Shown: positions 19,594 to 28,855, counted from the first letter of the stretch. The stretch: 64,000 nt of DNA from Hyphomicrobiales bacterium (GCA_017305555.1 JAFKKM010000012.1:1-64000), one strand, 5' to 3'. The notes: generated from the letters alone by a model not told the origin. Translations and numbers: made by a program.

Positions 19594-21000
19594 ATGTCGA
19601 CAAATCTGACCGCGGTGCTCGACCATATCGATGCGGATTTCGATCACAGCCTCGAGCGGCTGTTCAAGCTGTTGCGGATCAAGTCGATCTCGGCGGACCC
19701 GGCGTTTGCCGGCGACTGCAAAGCGGCTGCCGATTATCTCGCCGGCGATATCGCCTCGCTCGGCGTCAAGGCCGAGGTGCGGCCGACCGGCGGCCACCCG
19801 GCCATCGTCGCCAAGCCGAATGGCAAGGCAGATGGCGCGCGGCCGCATGTGCTGTTCTACGGGCATTACGATGTGCAGCCGGTCGATCCGGTAGAGTTGT
19901 GGCACTCGCCTCCGTTCGAGCCGGTGGTCACCGATCACGCCGACGGCCGGAAGATCATCGTCGCGCGTGGCGCGCAGGACGACAAAGGTCAGTTGATGAC
20001 TTTTGTCGAGGCGTGCCGGGCCTGGGTCGCGGTGACCGGTTCGCTGCCGGTCGATGTCACCTTCCTGATCGAGGGCGAGGAGGAGGTCGGCTCAAAACAT
20101 CTCGTCAGCTTTCTCGAGAACAACCGCAACGACCTCAAGGCCGACTTCGCGCTGGTCTGCGATACCAGCATGTGGGACCCCAATACGCCGGCCATCACCA
20201 CGGCGTTGCGCGGTCTCGTCTATGACGAGGTGCGGATCACCGCCGCCAATCGCGACCTGCATTCCGGGTTGTTCGGTGGCGCCGCGCAAAACCCAATCCG
20301 TGTGCTGACGCGCATTCTCGGCGGGCTGCACGACGACAACGGTCGCGTCACCATTCCCGGTTTCTACGATGGCGTGAAGGACTTGCCGCCGGATATTCTG
20401 GCGCAGTGGAAGGCACTCGACTTCACGCCGGAGTCCTTCCTCAAGCCGATCGGTCTGTCGCTTCCCGCCGGCGAAAAGGACCGGTTGCTGATCGAGCAGG
20501 TATTCTCGCGGCCGACCTGCGACATCAACGGCATCTTCGGCGGTTATACCGCCGAAGGCTCCAAGACGGTGATCGCTTCCCACGCCACCGCCAAGATATC
20601 GTTCCGGTTAGTCGGCGGTCAGGACCCCGACAAGATCCGCGCCGCATTTCGCGACTTCGTCAAGGCGCGGGTGCCGAAGGACTGCCGCGCCGACTTTATC
20701 GACCATTCCGGCGCGCCGGCGGTGTCGCTCGACTGGAACATGAAGCCGCTCGCCGCGGCGAAGCGCGCGCTGACCGAGGAGTGGGGACGCGAGGCGCAAC
20801 TGATCGGCTCGGGCGGCTCGATCCCGGTGGTGGGCGATTTCAAACGGGTATTGGGGTTGGATAGCGTGCTGGTCGGCTTCGGCCTCGATGACGACAACAT
20901 CCATTCGCCAAACGAGAAGTACGACCTCAAGAGCTTCCAGAAAGGCATCCGCTCCTGGGCGCGCATCCTCGCCGCGCTGGCAGAATCGCCGAAGGCGTGA
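19594..21000 (+). CDS. M20 family dipeptidase
   Basis: 468 residues. Zinc-binding motifs of M20/M25/M40 peptidases: LFYGHYDVQPVD, RGAQDDKGQ, LIEGEEEVGS with the catalytic Glu pair, and DTSMWDPNTP; the lid domain carries RDLHSGLFGGAAQNP. It would hydrolyse dipeptides or related amides in the cytoplasm. ATG at 19594 has GAAGGA upstream; the longer open frame overlaps the preceding gene. It ends at a shared bidirectional hairpin. Confidence 0.93.
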   Translation: MSTNLTAVLDHIDADFDHSLERLFKLLRIKSISADPAFAGDCKAAADYLAGDIASLGVKAEVRPTGGHPAIVAKPNGKADGARPHVLFYGHYDVQPVDPVELWHSPPFEPVVTDHADGRKIIVARGAQDDKGQLMTFVEACRAWVAVTGSLPVDVTFLIEGEEEVGSKHLVSFLENNRNDLKADFALVCDTSMWDPNTPAITTALRGLVYDEVRITAANRDLHSGLFGGAAQNPIRVLTRILGGLHDDNGRVTIPGFYDGVKDLPPDILAQWKALDFTPESFLKPIGLSLPAGEKDRLLIEQVFSRPTCDINGIFGGYTAEGSKTVIASHATAKISFRLVGGQDPDKIRAAFRDFVKARVPKDCRADFIDHSGAPAVSLDWNMKPLAAAKRALTEEWGREAQLIGSGGSIPVVGDFKRVLGLDSVLVGFGLDDDNIHSPNEKYDLKSFQKGIRSWARILAALAESPKA

Positions 21001-21033
21001 GCCAAGGCGATACCAAAGAAGACATGACGTAAA

Positions 21034-21063
21034 AACGCCGCCCGGAATTGGGCGGCGTTTGAG
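21034..21063. terminator. Bidirectional rho-independent terminator
   Basis: A 10-bp perfect stem, AACGCCGCCC at 21034-21043 and GGGCGGCGTT at 21050-21059, with a 6-base loop, preceded by A tract and followed by T, so it can stop transcripts from both the dipeptidase (plus) and the aldolase (minus), which converge here. Confidence 0.85.
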
Positions 21064-21103
21064 AGATGTGCAGAGGTTTGTGGGCCCTACTCTACAGCAA
21101 ACC

Positions 21104-21883
21104 TCAGGTCTTGTAACTGGGGTCGAGCCGGTCGAGCTTGCGCAGCAGCGGCGGCCATACCAGCTTGGTTGCCCGCAGTTCAGCGCGATCGCGGTTCTCC
21201 ACCAGTCGCGCATTTTTGTCGATGACATCCTGTTCGACCGGATAGGCGGTGGGGCCGAGCATGCGCGTGCGCACCTGCATGGTGCAGGCCCGCTCCAGGT
21301 GGAACATACGCTCGAATGCCGACGCCACCGAGCGGCCGACCGTCAGGGTGCCGTGGTTGCGCAACAGCATGTGGTTCTTGTCGCCGAGGTCTTTTTGCAG
21401 GCGCGGGCGCTCGTCGTGGTCCAACGCGATGCCCTCATAGTCGTGATAGGCGAGGTCGTGGGTGACGAGCTGCGCCGTCTGATTCAGCGGCAGCAATCCC
21501 TCCATGCAGCTCGCAACGGCGGTGCCGTCCGGGGTGTGAAGGTGCAGCACGCAGCCGGCATCCTCGCGCACTTCATGAATGGCGGAGTGGATGGTGAAGC
21601 CGGCGGGATTGATGCTGTATTCGCTCTCGGTGAGTTGATTGCCGTCGAGGTCGACCTTCACCAGACTCGATGCAGTGATCTCGTCGAACATCAATCCGTA
21701 GGGATTGATAAGGAAGTGATGCTCCGGTCCCGGCACCCGCGCGGAGATATGGGTATCGACCAGATCGTCCCAGCCGTAATAGGCGATGAGACGATAGCAC
21801 GCCGCCAGATTGACGCGCTGCTCCCATTCCGCCTCCGTCATCGTTGCCGAAACGTCCTTCAGGCGTGCTTCCGCTGGCGACAT
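21104..21883 (-). CDS. Class II aldolase/adducin-domain protein
   Basis: 259 residues from ATG 21883, which has GGAGG eight bases upstream; the longer open frame adds 21 residues of unlike composition. Zinc ligands are in VLHLHTPDGTAVAS and in MLLRNHGTLTVG; THISARVPG is the phosphate-loop region. Family members include fuculose-phosphate aldolase and many enzymes acting on undefined sugar or hydroxy-acid substrates. Substrate unknown, and neighbouring genes do not help. Confidence 0.9.
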   Translation of the reverse strand: MSPAEARLKDVSATMTEAEWEQRVNLAACYRLIAYYGWDDLVDTHISARVPGPEHHFLINPYGLMFDEITASSLVKVDLDGNQLTESEYSINPAGFTIHSAIHEVREDAGCVLHLHTPDGTAVASCMEGLLPLNQTAQLVTHDLAYHDYEGIALDHDERPRLQKDLGDKNHMLLRNHGTLTVGRSVASAFERMFHLERACTMQVRTRMLGPTAYPVEQDVIDKNARLVENRDRAELRATKLVWPPLLRKLDRLDPSYKT

Positions 21884-22106
21884 GATATTTCCTCCGTCAG
21901 GCCGTTGTGATTGCCGAACCGTAAACCCGTGTTTCATCACCAGCAAGCCGCCAACGCCGCAGGGCCGCCGCGCTGTCAGGTTCTGGCGCCAGGCGAGGTG
22001 GATCGTGCCGGAACCGCATCAATTGCGGTTGGCGACGACGGCGATAAGAAGCTATCGTAGGTCCCGGACGGTGGCCGCCGAAGCGGCGTAGGGGGTGGAG
22101 TTCAAT

Positions 22107-22988
22107 ATGCTTTTGCTTGTGATTGCCGGTGTCGCTGCTGTCGTGGCGGGCGGCGCGGCAATCTGGTTCGGTATTCCGGTCAAGGAATTCAGCTTCGGCA
22201 ACACCATGATTCTTGCCGGGGCTTTCGCGGTCTGTAGCGGGCTGTTGCTGGTGGGATTGGGTCTCGTCGTCCGTGAACTCAAGGCCATTAAGCTGAGCCT
22301 GCGAGAGCGTGCCTTGGACGCCCCCGTTCAAGACATCGATGGTCCGCCACTTCCGGCCGGATCGATTGCCGCAACGAGTGGCAGGCAGGAGCGCGGTCGG
22401 TTTCGTCCTGCGGCCTCGGATCGTGTGGTGTCGGCTGGGGCGCGTCGGCCGCCTGTCGATCCGCGGGATGACGAGGTCGGCGCATCCCCGCAGGACGCTG
22501 AGCATTCCGATGTCGAGCGTGGAAATCTCGCGCCGGAGGTGGAGGTCGCTCCACCAACTCCCCCGCCAGCGAAGGCACGGCGCAATCTGCTGTTTTCCTC
22601 CTCGCGCAAGGAGCGTGAAGGCGGCGAGCCGCCCGTCAAATCTCCAGTTGGTACCCCGTCTGCCGAATCCCCGCTCGCCGCCGATGCCGGTGGGGCATCC
22701 CAACCTCACCCGAGTTTCAACGATACGTGGCCGCGTGTCGAGCGATCCCCGCGTGCTGACCTAACCGAGTCACGTCGCGATACGGCGCTTGCACCACCGT
22801 TGCAGGCCGATCGACGATTCCCGTCCCGACAGGATGCGTCGGTCGCGACCGTAGTGAAATCCGGTACAGTCGACGGCATGTCCTATTCTCTATATTCCGA
22901 TGGTTCGATCGAAGCCCAGATGCCGGAAGGCATGATGCGCTTCGCGTCCATCGAGCAATTGCGCGCACATATCGACCGGACCAGATGA
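22107..22988 (+). CDS. Two-TM membrane protein with disordered linker
   Basis: 293 residues from ATG 22107 with a good GGAG upstream. Two membrane helices fill residues 1-60 (LLLVIAGVAAVVAGGAAIWF and TMILAGAFAVCSGLLLVGLG). A long charged, Pro-rich and low-complexity stretch follows (about 75-245), then a compact C-terminal motif of some 40 residues (VDGMSYSLYSDGSIEAQMPE) that would face the cytoplasm. I do not recognise a characterised family. It precedes mucR by 52 bases on the same strand. Confidence 0.75.
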   Translation: MLLLVIAGVAAVVAGGAAIWFGIPVKEFSFGNTMILAGAFAVCSGLLLVGLGLVVRELKAIKLSLRERALDAPVQDIDGPPLPAGSIAATSGRQERGRFRPAASDRVVSAGARRPPVDPRDDEVGASPQDAEHSDVERGNLAPEVEVAPPTPPPAKARRNLLFSSSRKEREGGEPPVKSPVGTPSAESPLAADAGGASQPHPSFNDTWPRVERSPRADLTESRRDTALAPPLQADRRFPSRQDASVATVVKSGTVDGMSYSLYSDGSIEAQMPEGMMRFASIEQLRAHIDRTR

Positions 22989-23040
22989 CGGCTTCATCTC
23001 CGCATGGCTTCACGACCCCGCCCAAGGAAAGATCACACTG

Positions 23041-23454
23041 ATGGTTGATACGCCCGGCAAGAGTTTCATCGACCTGACCGCGAACATCGTATCCGCTTAT
23101 GTCAGCAACAATCCGACCTCGGCGGCGGAAATCCCGGCTTTGATCGGCCAGATTCATGCCGCGTTGGTTCGCGTCGCGACGGGCCGGGTCGAGACGCCGC
23201 TCGAACCAGCGAAGCCGGCCGTGGCTGTCAAGAAATCTGTGACGGCGGAGTATCTGGTCTGCCTGGAAGACGGCAAGCGCTTCAAATCGCTCAAGCGCCA
23301 TCTGCGTAGCCAGTACAATATGACCCCGGAGCAATACCGCGACAAATGGGGCCTCCCGCCGGAATATCCGATGGTGGCGCCGAATTATGCGGTGGCGCGC
23401 TCGCAACTGGCCAAGAAGATGGGGCTTGGGCAGCAGCAACGCCGGCGGAAATAG
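23041..23454 (+). CDS. mucR: MucR/Ros-family zinc-finger transcription regulator
   Basis: 137 residues, normal for MucR. N-terminal oligomerisation half (LTANIVSAYVSNNPTSAAEIP), then the Ros/MucR zinc-finger region YLVCLEDGKRFKSLKRHLRS and TPEQYRDKWGLPPEYPMVAPNYA. MucR is a nucleoid-associated-like repressor in Rhizobiales that binds AT-rich DNA and controls exopolysaccharide, motility and cell-cycle genes. AAGGA lies upstream of the ATG. Many genomes carry several paralogues, so this need not be the main one. Confidence 0.93.
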   Translation: MVDTPGKSFIDLTANIVSAYVSNNPTSAAEIPALIGQIHAALVRVATGRVETPLEPAKPAVAVKKSVTAEYLVCLEDGKRFKSLKRHLRSQYNMTPEQYRDKWGLPPEYPMVAPNYAVARSQLAKKMGLGQQQRRRK

Positions 23455-23513
23455 CGGCCGGCGCGGGATTTGAAATTTTTTGCATTTCGCTATCCCCGGT
23501 CTGGGAACTTCGA

Positions 23514-23538
23514 CTAGGATATAAGAAAATAATCCTAG
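23514..23538. promoter_or_regulatory. Inverted repeat, candidate operator
   Basis: CTAGGAT at 23514-23520 and ATCCTAG at 23532-23538 are perfect 7-bp arms with an 11-bp AT-rich spacer, so centres are about 18 bp apart (roughly two helical turns). It lies 13-37 bases before the ATG of the DnaA domain-IV-like gene, where a bound protein would block transcription or translation start. Confidence 0.45.
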
Positions 23539-23550
23539 GAAAAGTATCCA

Positions 23551-23967
23551 ATGAATCGATCCGCTTCCTCCGCTTCCACGAATGTTTTGTCTTCCCCACG
23601 GGTCTCACCGTCCGAACGCGTTGTGCGGTTCATCACGCTGTGCGTGGCCCGCGACTTCGGGCTTGATCAGGACGCCTTGCTGGTGCCGACACGCGGCGCG
23701 CCGCAGGCGGCATTTGCCCGGCAGGTTGCCATCTATCTGGCACATGTGTGCTTCGGCCTGAGTTTCGCGGCGGTTGGTCGGATGTTTCAGCGCGATCGCA
23801 CGACGGTGGCACATGCCTGCCGGGTGATCGAAGATCGCGGCGACGACCGCGATCTCGATCGCCGCCTGACGGCGCTGGAGCGCGCCTGCCGCCGAGCGCC
23901 GGCGGGAGCAGGCGGCCTTCGGGAAGAACTGGAGCATTCCCGTCATGCGGCGGAGACGGAGCGATGA
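23551..23967 (+). CDS. Stand-alone DnaA domain-IV-like helix-turn-helix protein
   Basis: 138 residues. The central part resembles the DNA-binding domain IV of the replication initiator DnaA: RQVAIYLAHVCFGLSFAAVG followed by RMFQRDRTTVAHACRVIED, equivalent to the DnaA signature around RDHSTVLHA. There is no AAA+ domain. It might bind DnaA-box-like sites or compete with DnaA, but that is inference. The stop overlaps the next gene's ATG by four bases. Confidence 0.8.
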   Translation: MNRSASSASTNVLSSPRVSPSERVVRFITLCVARDFGLDQDALLVPTRGAPQAAFARQVAIYLAHVCFGLSFAAVGRMFQRDRTTVAHACRVIEDRGDDRDLDRRLTALERACRRAPAGAGGLREELEHSRHAAETER

Positions 23968-24596
23968 CGACGGCCAGTCAATCGCGACGCCGCAAGGGCA
24001 ATCCGCGTCGTGATTCCGCGACTGCATCGATGCCCGACATTGATGCCTTCAGGGCGCGGCATCTCAATCTTGCGCCGCATGACATCATGACTGGCGCCGG
24101 CGTCGCTCGCGTTCTGATGAATGACAGCGAAAGTCCGCTGGCATGGCTGGCGCGGCGGAAGGGCCGTGACGGCCGCGCCATGATCGAACCGATGCAGCTC
24201 GTCGCCGGTGAAAAACTGCGCGCGGATTTCACGCGTGCGCAACTGACGCCGCGCGTGACGTCAAGCTGGACGACGCCGACTGGCGGCCGCTCGGGCGGAA
24301 ACGGTGCGGGCGAGATGACTGACCTGATCGTCGCGTCGCGGCAACGGGTGCGGCTGGCGTTGGAGGCGTGCGGGCCGGAATTCGCCGGCGTGCTGCTGGA
24401 TGTCTGTTGCTTCCTGCGCGGATTGGAAGACCTCGAGCACGAGCGCGGCTGGCCGTCGCGCTCCGCCAAGGTGGTGCTGCAACTGGCGCTCAGCCGTCTC
24501 GCCCGACATTACGGCCTGGAGCGCGATGTCGCGGGCAGCCACAGCACGCGCCTGCGCACATGGCTTGCGGACGATGCCGCTTTCACCAGCAGTTGA
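23964..24596 (+). CDS. DUF6456-domain protein
   Basis: 210 residues, translationally coupled to the DnaA-like gene (ATGA overlap). The N-terminus is basic (QSRRRKGNPRR). The middle, SPLAWLARRKGRDGRAMIEP followed by QLVAGEKLRADFTRAQLTPR, is the DUF6456 core; the C-terminal half is helical (VLLDVCCFLRGLEDLEHERG, RSAKVVLQLALSRLARHYGL). Function unknown; similar proteins in alphaproteobacteria commonly lie next to DNA-binding regulators (recalled). Confidence 0.8.
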   Translation: MTTASQSRRRKGNPRRDSATASMPDIDAFRARHLNLAPHDIMTGAGVARVLMNDSESPLAWLARRKGRDGRAMIEPMQLVAGEKLRADFTRAQLTPRVTSSWTTPTGGRSGGNGAGEMTDLIVASRQRVRLALEACGPEFAGVLLDVCCFLRGLEDLEHERGWPSRSAKVVLQLALSRLARHYGLERDVAGSHSTRLRTWLADDAAFTSS

Positions 24597-24598
24597 AC

Positions 24599-25039
24599 TC
24601 AGGAAGCGGTGGCGAGGTTTTCGCGCGCGTCGTTGCGAATGCGCTCCACCATGGAGCGCAAGCCGTTCGAACGTTGTGGCGTCAAATGTTCGCGGAAGCC
24701 CAGTTCGTCGAACACCGAGAGGGCGTCGGTTGCGAGAATCTGTTGCGGCGTGTGGTTGCCGTAAAGCGTCAGCAGGATCGCGACCAACCCGCGCACGATA
24801 TGCGCGTCGCTATCGCCGCGATAGCGGAGAACGACGTCGCCGTTGGCATTGCGGTCGATCTGTCGTGACAACCACACCTGGCTGGTGCATCCGTTGACTT
24901 TATTTTCCGCCGAATGCTCCGCCTCCGGCATCGGCTCGAGCGTGCGTCCGAGTTCGATGACGTACCGGTACCGGTCGTCCCACTCGTCCAGCAGTTCGAA
25001 ATTGTCGCGAATCTCGTCGATCGTCATGGTCGCCTGCAT
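24599..25039 (-). CDS. sufE: SufE-type cysteine desulfurase activator
   Basis: 146 residues. SufE takes sulfur from the desulfurase SufS and passes it to the SufBCD scaffold for Fe-S cluster assembly. The active-site Cys51 is in NKVNGCTSQVWL, and ELLDEWDDRYRYVIELGR is the family N-terminus. It is monocistronic here and convergent with the DUF6456 gene (2 bases apart). No other suf genes are in the window. Confidence 0.94.
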   Translation of the reverse strand: MQATMTIDEIRDNFELLDEWDDRYRYVIELGRTLEPMPEAEHSAENKVNGCTSQVWLSRQIDRNANGDVVLRYRGDSDAHIVRGLVAILLTLYGNHTPQQILATDALSVFDELGFREHLTPQRSNGLRSMVERIRNDARENLATAS

Positions 25040-25115
25040 TGTTGTCTATGGCATTACATAGGGATGCGGCGGACTTAAAGCGATATTCGCACGAAAACGC
25101 GATAAATCGGTTCGA

Positions 25116-25508
25116 TCAATTGATCGCGGTGGGGCCGTTCAGCCGCCATTCGGCGCGAAGATCCTCCGACGTCAACGTATTTGCCGACGAACCGGCGAGG
25201 GTGGAACTGTCCGCATCGCTATCGATCGATCCCGTCTGGTCCGAATGCCGGTCGGTGATGATCTTGTAGAGCTTGCGGGCGCCGTCCTGAGCGCGGTGGC
25301 CGATCACGGCCGCAGCCTGGCCGCCGACTTCGCAGGCCGCCCGTTGGCGCGTACAGAACTGCGTCATATCGGAGACGGCAGCCGTCGCGGCTGAAATCGC
25401 CTCGCTTGCACCGACCTGCGGCAGCTTGTTCGATTCCGGTGTGGCGTCTCGCGGCAACAGCACAAGCACAAGCCCGAGCCAGAATGCCATTCGAAGCAGG
25501 AAAAACAT
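25116..25508 (-). CDS. DUF5330-like small membrane/exported protein
   Basis: 130 residues from ATG 25508 (MFFLLRMAFWLGLVLVLLP); the frame extends seven codons further to 25529. The hydrophobic N-terminus is a membrane anchor or signal. The rest is polar with two cysteines (FCTRQRAACEVGGQAAAVIG), a pattern I associate with DUF5330. No known function. Confidence 0.7.
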   Translation of the reverse strand: MFFLLRMAFWLGLVLVLLPRDATPESNKLPQVGASEAISAATAAVSDMTQFCTRQRAACEVGGQAAAVIGHRAQDGARKLYKIITDRHSDQTGSIDSDADSSTLAGSSANTLTSEDLRAEWRLNGPTAIN

Positions 25509-25929
25509 CTCGCGTCCCCGTCGTCTCATTCACCCCGTTGCGATTAAGTCTCGCAATCTGCTTTCTTCATAACAGCCGCGAATAAATCCCCGGTGTTTGC
25601 GGTCGGCGCAGTTGTCGGAAAATTTGATGAAAATTTGAGGGATTGGATTCGCCGTAAATTTTCCATTGAGGCGATAGCGAAGAAATGTGGGGCCGGTCTT
25701 CGCGCATCCACACTTTCGAAACCATAACGGGCTCGGATTGGAAACCGTGCGTTCACCATTCGGGCCGAATACCGGATGGATCGCGGGCGAATATCCCGTC
25801 TCGGGGCCCAGTTTGCGCTTGCGGCGCGCGACCTTAGCGTTCGCTTAAGTTCGGTCTGACACGGTGCCCCAACAATAAAGGGGGCGTTCCGGTCCGTCTG
25901 CCAAGACGACCAAGCCGAAGCGCGAAATT
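25509..25929. other. 421-base divergent intergenic region
   Basis: Separates the DUF5330 gene (minus) from the histidine kinase (plus). I see no convincing gene. The part from 25600 to 25680 is AT-rich (ATTTGATGAAAATTTGAGGG), unlike the surroundings, and could contain promoters for both directions or a MucR-type AT-rich binding region. No exact CtrA box (TTAA-N7-TTAA) was found in it. Confidence 0.5.
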
Positions 25930-27759
25930 GTGACAGCATCGACCGTTTTCAAAGGCTGCCTTGACGAATTGCTGCATCCGTCCGTGCGCTACGACGCGTT
26001 AGCCGGCGCGCGGCATCGTGCATTCATGGCGCCGCGCCTGCTGGGCAGCTTCGCCGCCTTTGCCGCCTTTCCGGTCTATCTGGCGTTTCGTGGCGCCCCC
26101 AGCGTCGTGGAAGTGATGGCGGTCGCGTGGCTGATCGCGCCGATCCTGCTATCCTATTTCCTGTCCCGCACCGGGCGCTATGAGACGGCGCATGTCCTGT
26201 CGTCGGCGGCGCTGGTCGGGCTGGTGATGATGCTGGCGACGGCGACCGGCGGAATTCAATCCTTCGCGGCGGTCTGGCTCATCGCGGTACCGCTTGAGGC
26301 GGCCCTGTCGGCGTCTCGTCGCGTAGTCGGCTTCGCGTCGCTCCTGACATTGGCGGCTGTCGCGACGCTGATCGGCATGAGTCACTTCCAACTATTGCCG
26401 ACTGCGTATGCCGGCATCGCGTCGAGCCATGCCCTCGTTGGGTTCGGCATCGGATCGGCCGCGCTTTATGCCGCCGGGTTGGCGCTGGGCGCCCAGTCGC
26501 TGACGCAAACCAGCGCATCCCTGCTCAATGTCGAGGAAGATCGATATCGCCTGCTGGCGCGCCATATGAGCGACGTGATTTCCCGTCATCGCCGCGACGG
26601 CGCGGTGGAATTCATATCTCCCGCTGCGGAAGGCCTGTTTGGCGTTGCGACATCTGAACTGGTCGCGCACGGCCTGTTCGACCGTGTCCACGTCGCCGAT
26701 CGTCCTGCTTATCTGACGGCGCTGTCCGATGTCGCGCGCGGCGGTCAGTCGCGCGACGTCGAATTCCGCATTCGGCGCGATATCGCACGCGCGATCGGCG
26801 ACGATCGCCTAGGCGGGTCGGAATTCATCTGGATCGAGATGCGGTGCCGACCGCTTGAGACCACGCCGGACGGCACGACGCGGCCGGACGCCGATGTCGT
26901 CGCCGTGATGCGTGACGTGACCGATCGCAAGAATCAGGAATATGCGCTTGAGGCCGCGCGCGCAGCTGCCGAGCGTGCCGGCGCCTCGAAGAGCCGTTTC
27001 CTCGCCACCATGAGCCACGAATTGCGCACGCCACTCAATGCGATCATCGGCTTCTCCGAGATGATCGTGCATGAAGACACGATGCAGATCGATGCCGCGC
27101 GTCGCAAGGAATATGCCCAGCTCATCAACGATTCCGGCCTGCATCTGCTGGCGGTCGTCAACGGCATTCTCGATATGTCGAAGATGGAATCGGGGACATT
27201 CGAAATCGCGCCGGAGCCATTCGCTCCGCAACCGGCCCTGATCAACTGCTGCAATCTTCTTGCGTTGAAGGCGCGGGACAACGGCATCGATCTGGTGACC
27301 GTTGCTCCGGACGATCTGCCATCGATCGTCGCCGACCCGCGCGCCTTCAAGCAGATCGTGTTAAATCTGGTGTCGAACGCCATCAAGTTCACGGAGCGCG
27401 GCGGCAGCGTTACGGTTTCGGCCCGCATGGAGCGCGATAAGCTGATGTTGCGCGTTCGCGATACCGGCGTCGGTATCGCGGCCGACGATCTCAAGCGGAT
27501 CGGCGATCCGTTCTTCCAGGCCGGCAAGACCTATCAGCGGCGTTATGAGGGGACCGGTCTTGGTCTTTCCATCGTCAAGAGTCTGGTGACCTTGCATGGT
27601 GGCGAGGTGTCGTTGGACAGCAAGCTGGACGAGGGCACCACGGTCACCGTCGCCTTGCCGCTGAAACCGGAGCCGACACCGGCGACCGACAATATCGCGA
27701 CGCTGACGCCGGTGCCGCGACAGTTGAAGACGACAGATCGAGTGAGGAAAAGTGCCTAA
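25930..27759 (+). CDS. Membrane PAS-domain sensor histidine kinase (DivJ/PleC-like architecture)
   Basis: 609 residues, GTG start. About six membrane helices fill residues 35-200 (LLGSFAAFAAFPVYLAF through LALGAQSL). A PAS domain covers about 205-330, then HisKA with phospho-acceptor His363 in SHELRTPLNAIIGFSEMI, and an ATPase domain with N box NLVSNAIKF, G1 DTGVGIA and G2 GTGLGLSIVKSLV. Membrane helices-PAS-HisKA-HATPase is the layout of DivJ-type cell-cycle kinases, but that assignment is inferred. No response regulator is adjacent. Confidence 0.9.
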   Translation: MTASTVFKGCLDELLHPSVRYDALAGARHRAFMAPRLLGSFAAFAAFPVYLAFRGAPSVVEVMAVAWLIAPILLSYFLSRTGRYETAHVLSSAALVGLVMMLATATGGIQSFAAVWLIAVPLEAALSASRRVVGFASLLTLAAVATLIGMSHFQLLPTAYAGIASSHALVGFGIGSAALYAAGLALGAQSLTQTSASLLNVEEDRYRLLARHMSDVISRHRRDGAVEFISPAAEGLFGVATSELVAHGLFDRVHVADRPAYLTALSDVARGGQSRDVEFRIRRDIARAIGDDRLGGSEFIWIEMRCRPLETTPDGTTRPDADVVAVMRDVTDRKNQEYALEAARAAAERAGASKSRFLATMSHELRTPLNAIIGFSEMIVHEDTMQIDAARRKEYAQLINDSGLHLLAVVNGILDMSKMESGTFEIAPEPFAPQPALINCCNLLALKARDNGIDLVTVAPDDLPSIVADPRAFKQIVLNLVSNAIKFTERGGSVTVSARMERDKLMLRVRDTGVGIAADDLKRIGDPFFQAGKTYQRRYEGTGLGLSIVKSLVTLHGGEVSLDSKLDEGTTVTVALPLKPEPTPATDNIATLTPVPRQLKTTDRVRKSA

Positions 27760-28444
27760 AGCGATGACAGCCGACGGAGGCGCAAGCCGGCGCCGCCGTC
27801 GTTCGATCGAAGTGGATGCGAAGCGGAAGCCGAAAACGGAACGTGGGATGGTGATGCGGGTCTTGCTGCATAGTCCGAAGGACACGTTCGCGGCCGCGCT
27901 GGCGCTTGCCGCGGTGATCGCCATTGTCGTCAACGCGCTGTTCCTGCAAGCCGGGCATCATCCGTCGCCGATGTTCGGCAAATCGGTTGCCGTTCCGCTT
28001 GCCGCGCCGTCGGAGACCGCGGCGCTGTTGTCCGCCAGTCCGCTGCCGCGGCCCCGGCCCAGTGAAGCGGCGATCAGCCGTGCGGAAGCGGTTGCGGCCG
28101 ATTCGGGTTCGGTGGAGACGACAAAAAGTATCGACGCGCTGCATCCGGCGAAACCCGTCGCGCCGGTGCGCGCGCCTGCGGTCAAGCAGACGGCGGCGCA
28201 CCCGGCGGCCGCGCATCACGATCCGCTCGGCGATCTCATCGTCTCGACGCGGCGCACCGCGAATGTGCAGCGCGCGCTCACCAAGTACGGCTACGGACAA
28301 TTGAAGCCGACCGGCAACGTCGGATCGGATACGCAGGCTGCGATCCAGAAGTTCGAGCGCGAGCGCAAGCTGCCGGTTACAGGCAAGGTTTCTGACCGGC
28401 TGGTGCGCGAACTTAGCGCCGTGACCGGTCAGGCGATCAACTGA
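27752..28444 (+). CDS. Membrane-anchored peptidoglycan-binding-domain protein
   Basis: 230 residues. The start is GTG 27752, with GAGG upstream and an 8-base overlap with the kinase; ATG 27764 is possible. Basic N-terminus, one membrane segment (about 50-70, FAAALALAAVIAIVVNALFL), a long Pro/Ala-rich stretch, and a C-terminal PG_binding_1 domain (VQRALTKYGYGQLKPTGNVG, DTQAAIQKFERERKLPVTGK). It would sit in the inner membrane with the binding domain in the periplasm. Co-transcription with the kinase suggests a shared envelope or cell-cycle role (inference). Confidence 0.83.
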   Translation: MPKAMTADGGASRRRRRSIEVDAKRKPKTERGMVMRVLLHSPKDTFAAALALAAVIAIVVNALFLQAGHHPSPMFGKSVAVPLAAPSETAALLSASPLPRPRPSEAAISRAEAVAADSGSVETTKSIDALHPAKPVAPVRAPAVKQTAAHPAAAHHDPLGDLIVSTRRTANVQRALTKYGYGQLKPTGNVGSDTQAAIQKFERERKLPVTGKVSDRLVRELSAVTGQAIN

Positions 28445-28510
28445 CGTCGATATTGTTGACCGGGCGCGCAGCCTCTGGCGTTGGCCGGGCGGGCCTTTTA
28501 TCGTGATCCC

Positions 28511-28855
28511 ATGAGATTGAAATCAGCCATCTGGGTTGCCGCGTATTTGCGGCGTTGCCAGACCGAAGGAATTTTTGGCGCGGTGCGGCGGCGTGGCGCG
28601 GAGGAAGCGGGCGCGGTGTTCGTCAAGCTGGCGTTGCTGGATGGCCGCGCTTGGCTGTTTACGCCAGCCCCGCAGAGTGTTTACGACGACAGCCATCCGG
28701 TCGATCGCGTCTTCGCTCCAACGTCGCCGGAGGCGATTGCGGAGCCGGCCGTCGAGGAGCGGATCGCCAAGGAAATCCGGTTCGATCCGGATGCCTGGAT
28801 CGTCGAGATCGAGGACAAGGCCGGTCGTCACTTTCTCGATCTGATCAAGGCCTGA
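28511..28855 (+). CDS. DUF1491-family protein
   Basis: 114 residues from ATG 28511 (MRLKSAIWVAAYLRRCQTEG), the usual family start; the frame is open for ten more codons upstream. Features RRRGAEEAGAVFVKLALLDG and the C-terminal DPDAWIVEIEDKAGRHFLD fit DUF1491, a small alphaproteobacterial family of unknown function. The stop is directly next to the end of the convergent DUF2336 gene. Confidence 0.85.
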   Translation: MRLKSAIWVAAYLRRCQTEGIFGAVRRRGAEEAGAVFVKLALLDGRAWLFTPAPQSVYDDSHPVDRVFAPTSPEAIAEPAVEERIAKEIRFDPDAWIVEIEDKAGRHFLDLIKA

